The notes beneath the pieces are model-generated. The model was not told the origin of the DNA and did no database searches. It worked only from the letters and a program-made list of their open reading frames with translations. From an uncultured Burkholderiales bacterium (GTDB taxonomy: Bacteria > Pseudomonadota > Gammaproteobacteria > Burkholderiales > Burkholderiaceae_C): DNA of 64,000 nucleotides. Shown here piece after piece: positions 35,196 through 43,249 of this stretch. Made by a program: the position numbers and the translations under genes. The stretch lies in the NCBI GenBank assembly GCA_903822825.1, contig CAIJQQ010000008.1, forward strand, positions 1 through 64,000, given 5' to 3'. Position 1 is the stretch's first letter. Each line of letters begins with the position of its first letter.

Positions 35196-36059
35196 ATGTT
35201 CTTTTTCGTCGGTCTCGCCGTTGTGTTCGGTGCCGTTTTTGGTGGTTACGTTTTCGCAGGGGGCAAAATGGCCCCCATCATCAAGGCCGCCCCCTTCGAA
35301 TTCATCATCATTGCTGGCGCAGCCATCGGCGCCTCTTTGGTCAGCAACAGCCTGGCCGTGTTCAAAGCGGCCATGGGGGGCATTGGAACTTGCATCAAGG
35401 GCCCCAAATGGCACCAAGCCGATTACTTGGCACTCATGGTGCTGATTGGCAAATTGCAAGGCGTGATGAAAAAAGAAGGCGTGGTGGCACTCGAAGGTCA
35501 CGTCGAGAACCCCGAAGCCAGCCCGATTTTTGGTGAGTTTCCCAAGTTGGTGAAAGACCACGCCATCGTTCAGATGATTTGCGACCCATTGCGCCTGATG
35601 GTCATCTCCCAAGGCAACTTGGACCCGGACGCTGTGGACGACTTGATGAAACGCGCCATCAAGGTGCACCACCACGAGGCATTGCTGGCCCCTGGCGCCT
35701 TGACGGCGATTGCAGGCGGCTTGCCCGCGCTGGGCATCGTGGCCTGCGTGCTAGGTGTGGTGAAGACCATGGGCGCGATTGACCAACCGCCTACCGTGCT
35801 GGGCGCCCTGATCGGCTCGGCGCTGGTGGGAACGATGATGGGGGTGTTTTTGGCTTACGGCATGTTCGAGCCTTTTGCAGGGCGCTTGACGCAGATCATC
35901 AACGAAGACGCACAAGCTTTCGATGTGATCAAAGAGATGATCGTGTCCAACCTCAAGGGTTTCGCCCAGCCCGTGGTCATTGAGTCGGCCCGTGCCTGCA
36001 TCAGCCACCACAACCAGCCCAGCTTCGCCGAAGTCTTTGACAGCTTGCGGGGGGCTTGA
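35196..36059 (+). CDS. motA: Flagellar stator protein MotA
   Basis: A 287-residue inner-membrane proton-channel subunit. Four membrane segments, two N-terminal (MFFFVGLAVVFGAVFGGYVF and FIIIAGAAIGASLVSNSL) and two after a cytoplasmic loop (ALTAIAGGLPALGIVACVLG and LGALIGSALVGTMMGVFLAY). The loop contains the charged region that contacts FliG (PLRLMVISQGNLDPDAVDDL). Length matches E. coli MotA (295). Its stop overlaps the motB start. Confidence 0.97.
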   Translation: MFFFVGLAVVFGAVFGGYVFAGGKMAPIIKAAPFEFIIIAGAAIGASLVSNSLAVFKAAMGGIGTCIKGPKWHQADYLALMVLIGKLQGVMKKEGVVALEGHVENPEASPIFGEFPKLVKDHAIVQMICDPLRLMVISQGNLDPDAVDDLMKRAIKVHHHEALLAPGALTAIAGGLPALGIVACVLGVVKTMGAIDQPPTVLGALIGSALVGTMMGVFLAYGMFEPFAGRLTQIINEDAQAFDVIKEMIVSNLKGFAQPVVIESARACISHHNQPSFAEVFDSLRGA

Positions 36060-37033
36060 TGGCTGAGGCAGACAAACCTGGGCAAGCGCCAGAAGGTGCT
36101 CCCGACGCTGCCCCAACGGAGCCGGTGCGGCCCATCATCCGCAAAATTTTCGTCGAAGATGGCCACGCAGGGGCCCACGGTGGTGCCTGGAAAATTGCGC
36201 TGGCCGACATGATGACGGCCATGATGGCCTTTTTCTTGTTGATGTGGTTGTTGGGTGCGTCTACCGAAGACAAAAAACGCAGTGTGGCCGATTACTTCCG
36301 ACCCGCTTCGCACAGCCAAATTGTGTTTGGTGAACTCGCAGGATCGAACGGCATGTTCGGTGGCAAGTCCATCATTGACCCGGAAGAGGCCTTTCCATTC
36401 TCGGCCCAACAAACGGCATTGCTCGAACGTCTGACGCCACAAGCTCAAGGTGGCCCCAACACCGACAACGGCGCCAGCCAGGAAGACAACAACAAGGAAG
36501 GCCCGCAAGACGACGCTCCCAGTGGGCCGGGCGGCAATGCTGGCAAGTCCTCCAAGCAGCAGGACAAGGAAAACTTCGACAAGCTTGAAAAAGAAATCAA
36601 GCAAAAACTGCAGGACAACAAGCAACTGCAAAGCATGAAGGAACAGGTCAACATCGTGCGTGAAAAAGACGGCTTGCGCATCGAAGTCATTGACAAGGCA
36701 GATTACTCGATGTTCTCGAGCGGCACGGCAGACATGAACGGCAAAGCTGCTGGACTGATCAAGGAAGTGGCCAAGTCCCTCAAGGACATGCCCAACAAGG
36801 TGGCCATTCGCGGGCACACGGACAGCCAAGGTTTTGCGCCTGACAGTCTGCGCAACAACTGGTCGCTGTCGAGCGAGCGGGCCGATGCCACGCGTCAGAT
36901 CATGCAGGGTTCGGGGGTCAACTCCAACCGGTTCTCACGCATCGAAGGTGTGGCAGACACCGCACCGTTTGTGCAGGGTAACCCCGCCGATCCGCGCAAC
37001 CGCCGGGTCAGCATCACGGTCTTGAACCAGTGA
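36059..37033 (+). CDS. motB: Flagellar stator protein MotB
   Basis: A 324-residue stator subunit. The single membrane segment carries the proton-binding aspartate (Asp50 in ALADMMTAMMAFFLLMWLLG), followed by a plug/linker with an acidic, Gln/Lys-rich stretch (about 150-195). A C-terminal OmpA-like peptidoglycan-binding domain follows (VAIRGHTDSQGF, NWSLSSERADATRQIM, NRRVSITVL). ATG at 36059 overlaps motA by one base, so the two are translationally coupled. Confidence 0.97.
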   Translation: MAEADKPGQAPEGAPDAAPTEPVRPIIRKIFVEDGHAGAHGGAWKIALADMMTAMMAFFLLMWLLGASTEDKKRSVADYFRPASHSQIVFGELAGSNGMFGGKSIIDPEEAFPFSAQQTALLERLTPQAQGGPNTDNGASQEDNNKEGPQDDAPSGPGGNAGKSSKQQDKENFDKLEKEIKQKLQDNKQLQSMKEQVNIVREKDGLRIEVIDKADYSMFSSGTADMNGKAAGLIKEVAKSLKDMPNKVAIRGHTDSQGFAPDSLRNNWSLSSERADATRQIMQGSGVNSNRFSRIEGVADTAPFVQGNPADPRNRRVSITVLNQ

Positions 37034-37051
37034 GGAACAAGGTCGAGCGGC

Positions 37052-37546
37052 TCAGAATGGGGGCTTGATCACGTGGGCGCAGGTGCCTTTGATCAGCCTG
37101 ATGGTCTTGCCGTCTTGGGTGCCGATGCTTTGTTCAAAGCTGCCCGTCTTGCGGTCGACAGTGAACTCCTCACGGTTGATCATGACACCGAAGCGCTGGA
37201 ACATGGCCGGGCGTGACACCAGCAGCTTGCTGCCCACCACGCTCAGGCTGCCGCCCCGGCTCTCGGAGATGGCGATCTTGCCTTGGTACCAACCCGTGCC
37301 TTTTTCGAAGTCAATCTGAGCCATGGTGATGCGCGAGGGCTCATTGGCCGTGATGCCCAGTGCCAACTGACCGTCCAGGTCCATGCTCAGCTCGCAAATC
37401 AAATCAACAACGCCCTTGTTGCTGCCCGGCTTGGCTGCAGACACCGCTGCAGGCCCTGAGGCGCTGTCTGACATCAAGGCCACCAAGCCCCAAACGCCGC
37501 CCACAAGCGCTGCGCCAATCACCACGCCGCCAAGAATTTGTTTCAT
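37052..37546 (-). CDS. Membrane-anchored or secreted protein of unknown function next to motB
   Basis: A 164-residue protein with an N-terminal hydrophobic segment (QILGGVVIGAALVGGVWGLV), acting as anchor or signal. The mature part contains LICELSMDLDGQLALGITA, WYQGKIAISESRGGSLSVVG and CAHVIKPPF at the end. Two cysteines could pair. I do not recognise the family. ATG at 37546 is preferred over the 37606 frame because the hydrophobic segment then starts at once. Convergent with motB, and possibly co-transcribed with the sigma-54 activator gene located 84 bp upstream of it. Confidence 0.7.
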   Translation of the reverse strand: MKQILGGVVIGAALVGGVWGLVALMSDSASGPAAVSAAKPGSNKGVVDLICELSMDLDGQLALGITANEPSRITMAQIDFEKGTGWYQGKIAISESRGGSLSVVGSKLLVSRPAMFQRFGVMINREEFTVDRKTGSFEQSIGTQDGKTIRLIKGTCAHVIKPPF

Positions 37547-37629
37547 CTTTTTTGATCTTTCAATCCAGTCAGGGACATCATACCCAGCACCAGGGCCTGC
37601 GGGCAATCACCGACAAGCACGTCAAGGGG

Positions 37630-38880
37630 TCAACCCACAGCGCGCAGTTCGTATTTGTTGATTTTTTCGATCAAAGTGGTGCGCTGCAACTGCAACAGCT
37701 TCGCTGTGCGCGAGACATTGCCTTGGGTTCGCGACAGGGCTTGTTCGATCAGGCTGCGCTCGACATTCACCAGGTGCTGCTTGAGTGACAGACCGTCGGG
37801 CGGCAAAGTCTGGATGCCCTGCGCCAGCAAGATCACCTCCTCCACAGCGTTCATTTCGTCGTTGGAGGCTTCGGCCATGGGGCTGGACGAAGGCACGTAC
37901 GACTGCGCTGGCACGAAGGCATCTTCACCCGAGCCCAGCAAATGGGCCATCGGATCGTTGTCATCGGCAAACGGCAAGGGCCCAGTGCGCTGCGGCTCGC
38001 TGAACGGCGCAACCGAGGCCACGCCACGCGCTTGCATCAAGGCAGACAAAGGCACTTCGGAGGGGCTGCCTTTCTGTTTCGACAAGAATTGGGCTTGCAA
38101 GGCCACCATGCCCGAGGGCAGCATGCTCGAAGGCACCATAGGGACCTTGACAGGCTGCCCCGGAAACAGCGTCGAGAACCTGTCCACCAGGTTGGACAAT
38201 TCCCGAACGTTGCCAGGCCACGAGTAGCTTTCAAACAAGCCCAACATGTCAGGCGCCAAGCTCAATGGCTGGGTGCCAGGCAGCACGTGTTTTCGGGCAT
38301 AAAACTGCACCAGTTGCGCCACATCCTGAGCGCGCTCGCGCAGCGGCATGGTGCAGATCGGCAACACATTGATGCGGTAGTACAAGTCCTCGCGAAAACG
38401 CCCTTGTGCGACTTCTTTTTCGAGATCGCGGTGGGTGGCCGCAACCACCCGGACATCGATGGGCACTTCGCGAGAAGCGCCCACAGGCAAAATGCAACGC
38501 TCTTGCAGCACGCGAAGCAGTTTGACCTGCATGTCCATCGGCAAGTCGCCAATTTCATCGAGGAACAAGGTTCCCCCATTGGCCAACTCAAAACGGCCCA
38601 TGCGGTCGGACACAGCGCCCGTGAAAGAGCCTTTGCGGTGCCCGAACAATTCGCTTTCAATCAGCTCACGCGGAATGGCGCCGCAGTTGATGGGCACAAA
38701 GGGCCCGCTTGCTCTGGGGCCCTGCTGGTGCAAGGCCTGGGCGACCAGTTCTTTGCCCGTCCCGCTTTCCCCGGTCACCAAAGCGGTGGAGCTCGACGCA
38801 GCAATCGCTTGCACCAATTGGCGCAAGGATTCGATGGCTGGGCTTTGCCCGATGATGGGTATGGGTGAGGTGGCGCGCAT
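37630..38880 (-). CDS. FleQ/FlrA-like sigma-54-dependent transcriptional activator without receiver domain
   Basis: A 416-residue enhancer-binding protein. The AAA+ domain begins almost at the N-terminus: Walker A GESGTGKE at 37-44, sigma-54-contact loop GSFTGA at 84-89 (usual form GAFTGA), Walker B GGTLFLDEIGD at 102-112 and the R-finger region after it. A long linker (about 245-370) precedes a Fis-type helix-turn-helix (GNVSRTAKLLQLQRTTLIEKI). No REC, GAF or FleQ-like N-domain fits before residue 10. Its position among flagellar genes and the sigma-54 sites in the window make it the likely master activator. Start at ATG 38880, preceded by a good sigma-70 promoter. Confidence 0.92.
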   Translation of the reverse strand: MRATSPIPIIGQSPAIESLRQLVQAIAASSSTALVTGESGTGKELVAQALHQQGPRASGPFVPINCGAIPRELIESELFGHRKGSFTGAVSDRMGRFELANGGTLFLDEIGDLPMDMQVKLLRVLQERCILPVGASREVPIDVRVVAATHRDLEKEVAQGRFREDLYYRINVLPICTMPLRERAQDVAQLVQFYARKHVLPGTQPLSLAPDMLGLFESYSWPGNVRELSNLVDRFSTLFPGQPVKVPMVPSSMLPSGMVALQAQFLSKQKGSPSEVPLSALMQARGVASVAPFSEPQRTGPLPFADDNDPMAHLLGSGEDAFVPAQSYVPSSSPMAEASNDEMNAVEEVILLAQGIQTLPPDGLSLKQHLVNVERSLIEQALSRTQGNVSRTAKLLQLQRTTLIEKINKYELRAVG

Positions 38881-38905
38881 GATGTATAAATTTACATTTA
38901 AGCCA

Positions 38906-38934
38906 GTTATAGGGTATTTATGCGTTTTTGACAA
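38906..38934 (-). promoter_or_regulatory. Sigma-70 promoter of the sigma-54 activator gene
   Basis: On the minus strand TTGTCA, 17 bases, TATAAC: five of six consensus bases in each box with ideal spacing. It ends 25 bp before the start codon, so the leader is short. The -35 box overlaps that of a divergent promoter. Confidence 0.7.
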
Positions 38935-38956
38935 TTTATTTATCAAATACGATATC
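38928..38956 (+). promoter_or_regulatory. Possible sigma-70 promoter toward flgP
   Basis: A perfect TTGACA -35 box, 17 bases, then GATATC (three of six consensus bases). It shares TTGACA/TTGTCA with the divergent activator promoter. The leader to flgP would be about 165 bases. Confidence 0.4.
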
Positions 38957-39035
38957 CTCGAACCCCATAAAACCACACAAATACCACTTTAATACCCCGA
39001 AAAATACCCGCTCCAACGTACAAATCAACGCAGAC

Positions 39036-39062
39036 TCAAGAGATCCCCATTGCTGTCGATTC
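39036..39062 (+). promoter_or_regulatory. Probable sigma-28 promoter of the flgP operon
   Basis: TCAAGAGA, 11 bases, GTCGATTC, the same pattern and GTCGAT variant as before motA. It lies 64 bp upstream of flgP. Confidence 0.6.
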
Positions 39063-39126
39063 AGGAGACAAGTCGCACACACCCCACATCGAGCAGTTTG
39101 CCGTGAGGCCCAAGGAGTCTTGAACC

Positions 39127-39615
39127 ATGATCCAAAACAAAATTTCCATCGCCCTGTTGGGCTTCATGCTGGCAGGTTGCCAATCTGTCCCCCTGTTTTC
39201 ATCGCAAAGCGACCCATCGGGACCGGACAATGTCAAATCCAGCATGATCACCCCGTTGGTGGAAAAGCGCGAAACCATCATGGCCACCGGGTATGCGGTG
39301 ATCGGCATCCAAAACCACAAGAACCCTTCGCAGCAGCGCCTGTTGGCCATCCGGGCCTCCAAACTCGATGCCTACCGCGCCCTGACCGAACAGGTTTATG
39401 GCCAACACCTGGACGCGACCACCACCGTGGCCGACATGACCATCATGAACGACACCTTCCGCGCCAAAGTGGAAGGCGTGATCTACGGTGCGGTGCTGGT
39501 GAGCATCACCCCAGTGGGTGACGAAACGTATGAAACCACCTTGTCGCTGGACTCCAGCGTGGTGCGCGACCTGCGCCTCTTGTACTTGAGCCAATTGGCT
39601 GCACGCCGCAAGTAA
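39127..39615 (+). CDS. flgP: Flagellar outer-membrane lipoprotein FlgP
   Basis: A 162-residue LPP20-family lipoprotein. The signal peptide ends in a lipobox with Cys18 (GFMLAGC). The mature domain has TGYAVIGIQNHKN, LLAIRASKLDAYRALTEQVY and a C-terminal VVRDLRLLYL. In Vibrio and Campylobacter FlgP forms outer rings or disks around the motor that widen the stator ring or stabilise the outer membrane passage. An AAGGAG site precedes ATG. First gene of a five-gene unit. Confidence 0.85.
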   Translation: MIQNKISIALLGFMLAGCQSVPLFSSQSDPSGPDNVKSSMITPLVEKRETIMATGYAVIGIQNHKNPSQQRLLAIRASKLDAYRALTEQVYGQHLDATTTVADMTIMNDTFRAKVEGVIYGAVLVSITPVGDETYETTLSLDSSVVRDLRLLYLSQLAARRK

Positions 39616-39624
39616 GGCCAGACC

Positions 39625-40857
39625 ATGAAAACCGCTCTGTGGATCGCTTTCGCATCGTTCCTCGCCGTGGCTCACCATGGGGCGGATGCACAAAACAAAT
39701 CGCCAACGCGCGCTGCCACGACGGCTGCCGTGGTGCCTGCAGTGACCCCTGTGGCAATGCCAGCCTTGGCCACCGCCCCCCCTGCTGGCACCATGCAGGC
39801 AGCACCCCCCGCGCAAGAACACGAGCGCCAACTGCAAGCCATCCGCCAAGCCTTGCTTGAAGCCACCATCGACCGCCCGACCCGCGTGATCGCCAGCGCC
39901 TGGGTTGACGGGAACGGGGTTTTGCACGAAAGCGCGCACTTCCACTCCCAAGCCGAAGTCCAGGGCGTGCGCGTCATGTCCTACATCCAGGGCGACGAAC
40001 CCCCAACGGCCAAGGTAGACGCACAGGTGCTGCCATGGGGGCTGCGCCAGGCCAAAACGACCGACGGCAGCTGCCAAAGCCCCCCCCGAGCATGGCGCTT
40101 GCCCATGACACTGCAAACTCGGGTTGAAGGCGGTTTCAGTGGCGCGCAGCAGCACGCCAGCCAGCGGCTCCTCAACGCCGCCAGCCAATATTGGAGTGAG
40201 CGCCTGAGCGAATCCAAACGCTGGCATGGTCAAGAGGGTGCTCGCCCTGCCAGCAACACCTACAGCCAGCTGTTGTCTGGCAGCGGCGAGGCCAGCGCAG
40301 GCTGGGTTGCCGAGCTGAGCCTGAGCCCACAACCTGCGCCCGACGAGCAAACCCTCTCCTGGAGGCAGCGCATGCCTTGGGTGGACCCTGCTTGGCGCTG
40401 GAGCCTGATCCTCACTGTGGGCCGCCGCACCGCGCCCGAACTGCCGATTCAGCCCGTCTGGACGGCGCGTCAAAGCCTGTCCATTCCGATCCCTGACATC
40501 ACCAACCAGCCTAACGCCGTGCTGTCCAAAATGCAGCAAGCCTTGGAGCTCAAAGTGGGTGAATGGATTCAGACCATCGAACAAAACAACCAGTGCGAGC
40601 CTTTGCAGTTTGCCGTGCTGCGCCAATCGGGCAGCCAATTGATGCTGCAAGCGGGCCAAGGCAGCGGACTGCGCCCAGGCGACCGGGTGCTGTTGATGAA
40701 CCCCTCGCATGTGCCCAGCCGTGTGCTGGAGCCCGGCGCCACCCAGCACCTGGCGCTGGCCGAGGTGGTGCGCATCGGTCGGCACCAAACCGAACTGCAG
40801 CAACTGGCCGGCCCGTCTCTGCCTGCGCACGGCCAATGGGTGGCTTTGCCCCTGTGA
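39625..40857 (+). CDS. flgT: FlgT-like flagellar outer-ring (H-ring) protein
   Basis: A 410-residue secreted protein with a signal peptide (ALWIAFASFLAVAHHGADA). The N-terminal part is Ala/Pro-rich. The middle has a conserved domain (RVEGGFSGAQQHASQRLLNA), and the C-terminus has the FlgT-like barrel (LMLQAGQGSGLRPGDRVLLM, LAEVVRIGRHQTELQQLAG). FlgT forms the H-ring around the LP-ring in Vibrio. The flgP-flgT order is the same as in Vibrio. The assignment rests on context plus the C-terminal domain; I am less sure of the N-terminal match. Confidence 0.7.
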   Translation: MKTALWIAFASFLAVAHHGADAQNKSPTRAATTAAVVPAVTPVAMPALATAPPAGTMQAAPPAQEHERQLQAIRQALLEATIDRPTRVIASAWVDGNGVLHESAHFHSQAEVQGVRVMSYIQGDEPPTAKVDAQVLPWGLRQAKTTDGSCQSPPRAWRLPMTLQTRVEGGFSGAQQHASQRLLNAASQYWSERLSESKRWHGQEGARPASNTYSQLLSGSGEASAGWVAELSLSPQPAPDEQTLSWRQRMPWVDPAWRWSLILTVGRRTAPELPIQPVWTARQSLSIPIPDITNQPNAVLSKMQQALELKVGEWIQTIEQNNQCEPLQFAVLRQSGSQLMLQAGQGSGLRPGDRVLLMNPSHVPSRVLEPGATQHLALAEVVRIGRHQTELQQLAGPSLPAHGQWVALPL

Positions 40858-40880
40858 AGCACCTCACTGAAAAGACCACC

Positions 40881-41372
40881 ATGCGATTGAGCCCTCTTTC
40901 ACTCACCCGCCAGCGCCAATGGGGTCGCACCCTTTGGATCGCCCTGTGCGTGACCGGCTTTGCCGGCCATGCCCACGCCACCGACAGCTCCGCCGCTGCA
41001 GCCGCCGTGGCCAAACTGCTGGCCCTGCCCTTGCCCGGCAGCGAACCGGCAGCGGCAACAGACGGCCCCAAACGTGCCACGGTCACTTCGCTCCGGGGAG
41101 AAAACGTCGACCGCATCATCCGCCGCACTGTGCACGACCAGCCCTTCAAGGACGAATTTGTGCGCAAAGCGTTTGTTCAGCTCAACCCCAGCGTGTTGGG
41201 CAACAATCCGGCGCGGGTGCTGCCTGCAGGCACAGCGCTGACCGTGCCCACTGCGCAGGACTTGCACGCCCTGCTGTCCGAGCAACACCCGGCTCTGGGC
41301 AAAGGTTCCACCGAGCAAGAGACAACGCCATCCGCCTTGCAGCCCAAGCGCCGCTGGGTTCAGTTTCCCTGA
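40881..41372 (+). CDS. FimV N-terminal-like secreted protein
   Basis: A 163-residue protein with a signal peptide (TLWIALCVTGFAGHAHA) and one recognisable block: VDRIIRRTVHDQPFKDEFVR, FVQLNPSVLGNN, RVLPAGTALTVPT. This resembles the conserved N-terminal segment of FimV/HubP-type proteins that follows VxxGDTL-like LysM motifs. It may help place the outer rings or bind peptidoglycan. It lies 23 bp after the FlgT-like gene. Confidence 0.7.
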   Translation: MRLSPLSLTRQRQWGRTLWIALCVTGFAGHAHATDSSAAAAAVAKLLALPLPGSEPAAATDGPKRATVTSLRGENVDRIIRRTVHDQPFKDEFVRKAFVQLNPSVLGNNPARVLPAGTALTVPTAQDLHALLSEQHPALGKGSTEQETTPSALQPKRRWVQFP

Positions 41373-41400
41373 GCCAAACGCTGAACCGCTTGCCACCACC

Positions 41401-42513
41401 ATGATCACCGGCGCCGAAACGGCCCACCTGGCACCGCGGCACAGCCCGATCTTTCTCGAAGGCCGCCTGGCCCTGGCCGACGCGCCAAGTGCGCAAGAGC
41501 TGGGTTTGCAAGAAGGCCAAGTGGTCCGCGCCAACGTGCAGGCCCGCGAAGGCGGTCTTCAGCTGGGTCTGGGCGGTAAGTTTTTTGACTTGCCGCGCGA
41601 CTTGCCCCCTAGCCTGCGCTTGTCGGCGGGCGACAACCTGCTGTTCCGGGTGCAAGTTCAAAACGACGGCAGCATCGTCTTGCGCCCACTCACCCCCACC
41701 CCAACAGCACCCAGTTCGGCCTCCACCGCTGCGGCGCCTGGGGTTTGGCCAGGCAGAAACCAACAGCTGGAATTGCGCCCCCCCGACATGGGTATGCTCA
41801 GCCAATTGCTGCGCCCAGGGGTGCTCGACGCCTTGGCTCGGCAAGTGGCCAGTGCCTCGCCCCAACTGGCCATGGTGGTTGACCAATGGCTGCGCCAACG
41901 CACCAGCATGGCCCAGCTGACGCCCGACAAACTCAAGCAACTCTTCAGCCGCAGCGGCTGGATGAACGAAGCCCTGTCTGCCCAAAAGCGCAGCCCCGAA
42001 GGGCCAGACCTCAAAAGCGCACTCAAACTGCTGTTGGGCGCGCTGGAAAAACAGGATGCCGACGGCGTTCACCTTGTCAAAAACGCCATCGACGACATTG
42101 AGTCACGCCAAATGGCCGCGGCAGAGGGCCTCAACGCCCGCGAATGGGCTTTCTCGATCATGCTGCCGTTTCGCGACGCCGACCCGGTGTCGCTGCGGTT
42201 TTCCAAGCCCCGCAGGCAGCCCGGACAAGAGACCCCGCCTTTTGTGATCCAACTTCACACGCGCAACCAAGACCTGGGCGAGCTGTGGCTCCAGACGTGC
42301 ATCAGCCAACAAACCGATGTGGACATGGTGATGTGGGTGGTGCGAGAAGACATTGCGGCCAAGGCGCAGTCGCAAGCCTCTGCCTTGGCGGAGGAACTCG
42401 AGGGCGCGGGCCTGCGCATGACACGGCTGCAAATCGTTCATGGCTCGGCCCCACAAGACCTGGCCAATTGGGTGCCCCCAGACACCGGCAGCATGGTGGA
42501 TGTGCGCACATGA
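41401..42513 (+). CDS. Second FliK-like protein (Flg_hook C-terminal domain)
   Basis: A 370-residue protein with a variable N-terminal half and a C-terminal domain of the FliK/Flg_hook type: EWAFSIMLPFRDADPVSLRF, FVIQLHTRNQDLGELWLQTC, VDMVMWVVREDIAAKAQSQA, LRMTRLQIVHG. It is distinct from fliK at 23869. It overlaps the next gene (FlhB C-domain paralogue) in an ATGA junction. A FliK-like and FlhB-like pair outside the export operon is seen in many bacteria. Its role is unknown; a second substrate-specificity element is the natural inference. Confidence 0.82.
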   Translation: MITGAETAHLAPRHSPIFLEGRLALADAPSAQELGLQEGQVVRANVQAREGGLQLGLGGKFFDLPRDLPPSLRLSAGDNLLFRVQVQNDGSIVLRPLTPTPTAPSSASTAAAPGVWPGRNQQLELRPPDMGMLSQLLRPGVLDALARQVASASPQLAMVVDQWLRQRTSMAQLTPDKLKQLFSRSGWMNEALSAQKRSPEGPDLKSALKLLLGALEKQDADGVHLVKNAIDDIESRQMAAAEGLNAREWAFSIMLPFRDADPVSLRFSKPRRQPGQETPPFVIQLHTRNQDLGELWLQTCISQQTDVDMVMWVVREDIAAKAQSQASALAEELEGAGLRMTRLQIVHGSAPQDLANWVPPDTGSMVDVRT

Positions 42514-42788
42514 AGCCCAAAATCAAAGAGGCGATTGCCCTGGAGTACGGTCAGCGCTCGACCCCCATCGTGAGCGCCAGAGGACAAGATGAGGTGGCAC
42601 AACGCATCATCGAAGAAGCACGCCAGCACGGTGTTTACGTGGCAGAAGACCCTCAATTGGTGGCGCTGCTGTCGCGCGTGGACCTGGAATCGGAAATCCC
42701 CACCGAGCTGTACACCGCGGTGGCTGTGATTTTGTCTTGGGTGTATTGGCTCAAGGGCATGCGGCCCGGCGATGAAAAAAGGCCCTGA
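42510..42788 (+). CDS. FlhB C-terminal-domain paralogue (FlhX/YlqH-like)
   Basis: A 92-residue soluble protein aligned with the cytoplasmic part of FlhB just after the autocleavage site: AIALEYGQRSTPIVSARG, RIIEEARQHGVYVAEDPQLV, VDLESEIPTELYTAVAVILS. It has no membrane segments and no NPTH/NPEH motif, so it is not itself cleaved. In Helicobacter the equivalent FlhX can replace the cleaved FlhB C-domain. It is translationally coupled to a FliK-like gene. This is notable because the window's flhB is frameshifted. Confidence 0.85.
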   Translation: MKPKIKEAIALEYGQRSTPIVSARGQDEVAQRIIEEARQHGVYVAEDPQLVALLSRVDLESEIPTELYTAVAVILSWVYWLKGMRPGDEKRP

Positions 42789-42808
42789 GAGGGCCTGCTT
42801 TGATTTTT
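42775..42808. terminator. Terminator between convergent flgP-operon and flgA-flgM-flgN operon
   Basis: AGGCCCT-GAG-AGGGCCT forms a 7-bp GC-rich stem at 42780-42796. The minus strand has six T immediately after it (best for the flgN direction); the plus strand has a less clean T-rich run. It overlaps the last codons of the FlhB paralogue. Confidence 0.75.
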
Positions 42809-42819
42809 AGGGGCGTTGT

Positions 42820-43242
42820 TCAAGCCAGGTGCTGGCTCCAAGTGCCCTGGGGCCGGGACATGCGGCCCAAGCGGTCGTACAAATCCACAGCCGCGGCTTG
42901 CTCGCCCTGCAAGGCCTGCAAAGCACCACGCACGGCCTGAAGTTGCCGCTGCATCAACTGGATGTTGCGCAAATGCGCTTCGCGGCAGGCCAACAGACGC
43001 TCTTGCAAGTCTTCCCAAGCCTGAGGAACAGGCGACTGGGCTGTGGCCCATTGCGCCAGAGCCGACAATTGCTCCAAAACGTTGTTTTTTTCGGTTTGCA
43101 GTTCTTCGAAGCGCGGCAAATCACGCGCCTTGAGGGCTTCAAACTCGAGCTCCTGCAACCCCATCAGTCGCTGCGACAAGGGCTCCGCCGCTGCCAAAAC
43201 AGGCTCCAGCAAAAAATGGGCCGTTTGAAGCGCTTCTGACAT
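42820..43242 (-). CDS. flgN: Flagellar chaperone FlgN
   Basis: A 140-residue helical coiled-coil protein that delivers the hook-associated proteins FlgK and FlgL to the export apparatus. Features: LQELEFEALKARDLPRFEEL, LQTEKNNVLEQLSAL, and a long Gln/Leu-rich C-terminal helix. It is the last gene of flgA-flgM-flgN, the usual FlgN position, 7 bp after flgM. The sequence is generic, so position carries much of the weight. Confidence 0.85.
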   Translation of the reverse strand: MSEALQTAHFLLEPVLAAAEPLSQRLMGLQELEFEALKARDLPRFEELQTEKNNVLEQLSALAQWATAQSPVPQAWEDLQERLLACREAHLRNIQLMQRQLQAVRGALQALQGEQAAAVDLYDRLGRMSRPQGTWSQHLA

Positions 43243-43249
43243 GGCCAGG

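Noticed and set aside
37942-38868. A 308-codon plus-strand open frame
   Set aside because: It lies entirely opposite the sigma-54 activator gene, is His/Arg/Gln-rich, and is the usual antisense shadow of a GC-rich gene.
39199-40836. A 545-codon minus-strand open frame
   Set aside because: It covers flgP and the FlgT-like gene on the opposite strand, both of which have signal peptides and recognisable domains. The minus product is His/Gly/Ala-rich with no domain.
41400-42513. Second FliK-like gene as a duplicated pseudogene of fliK
   Set aside because: It is intact, has a distinct N-terminal half and is coupled to a FlhB-domain gene, so it is a separate protein rather than a remnant.
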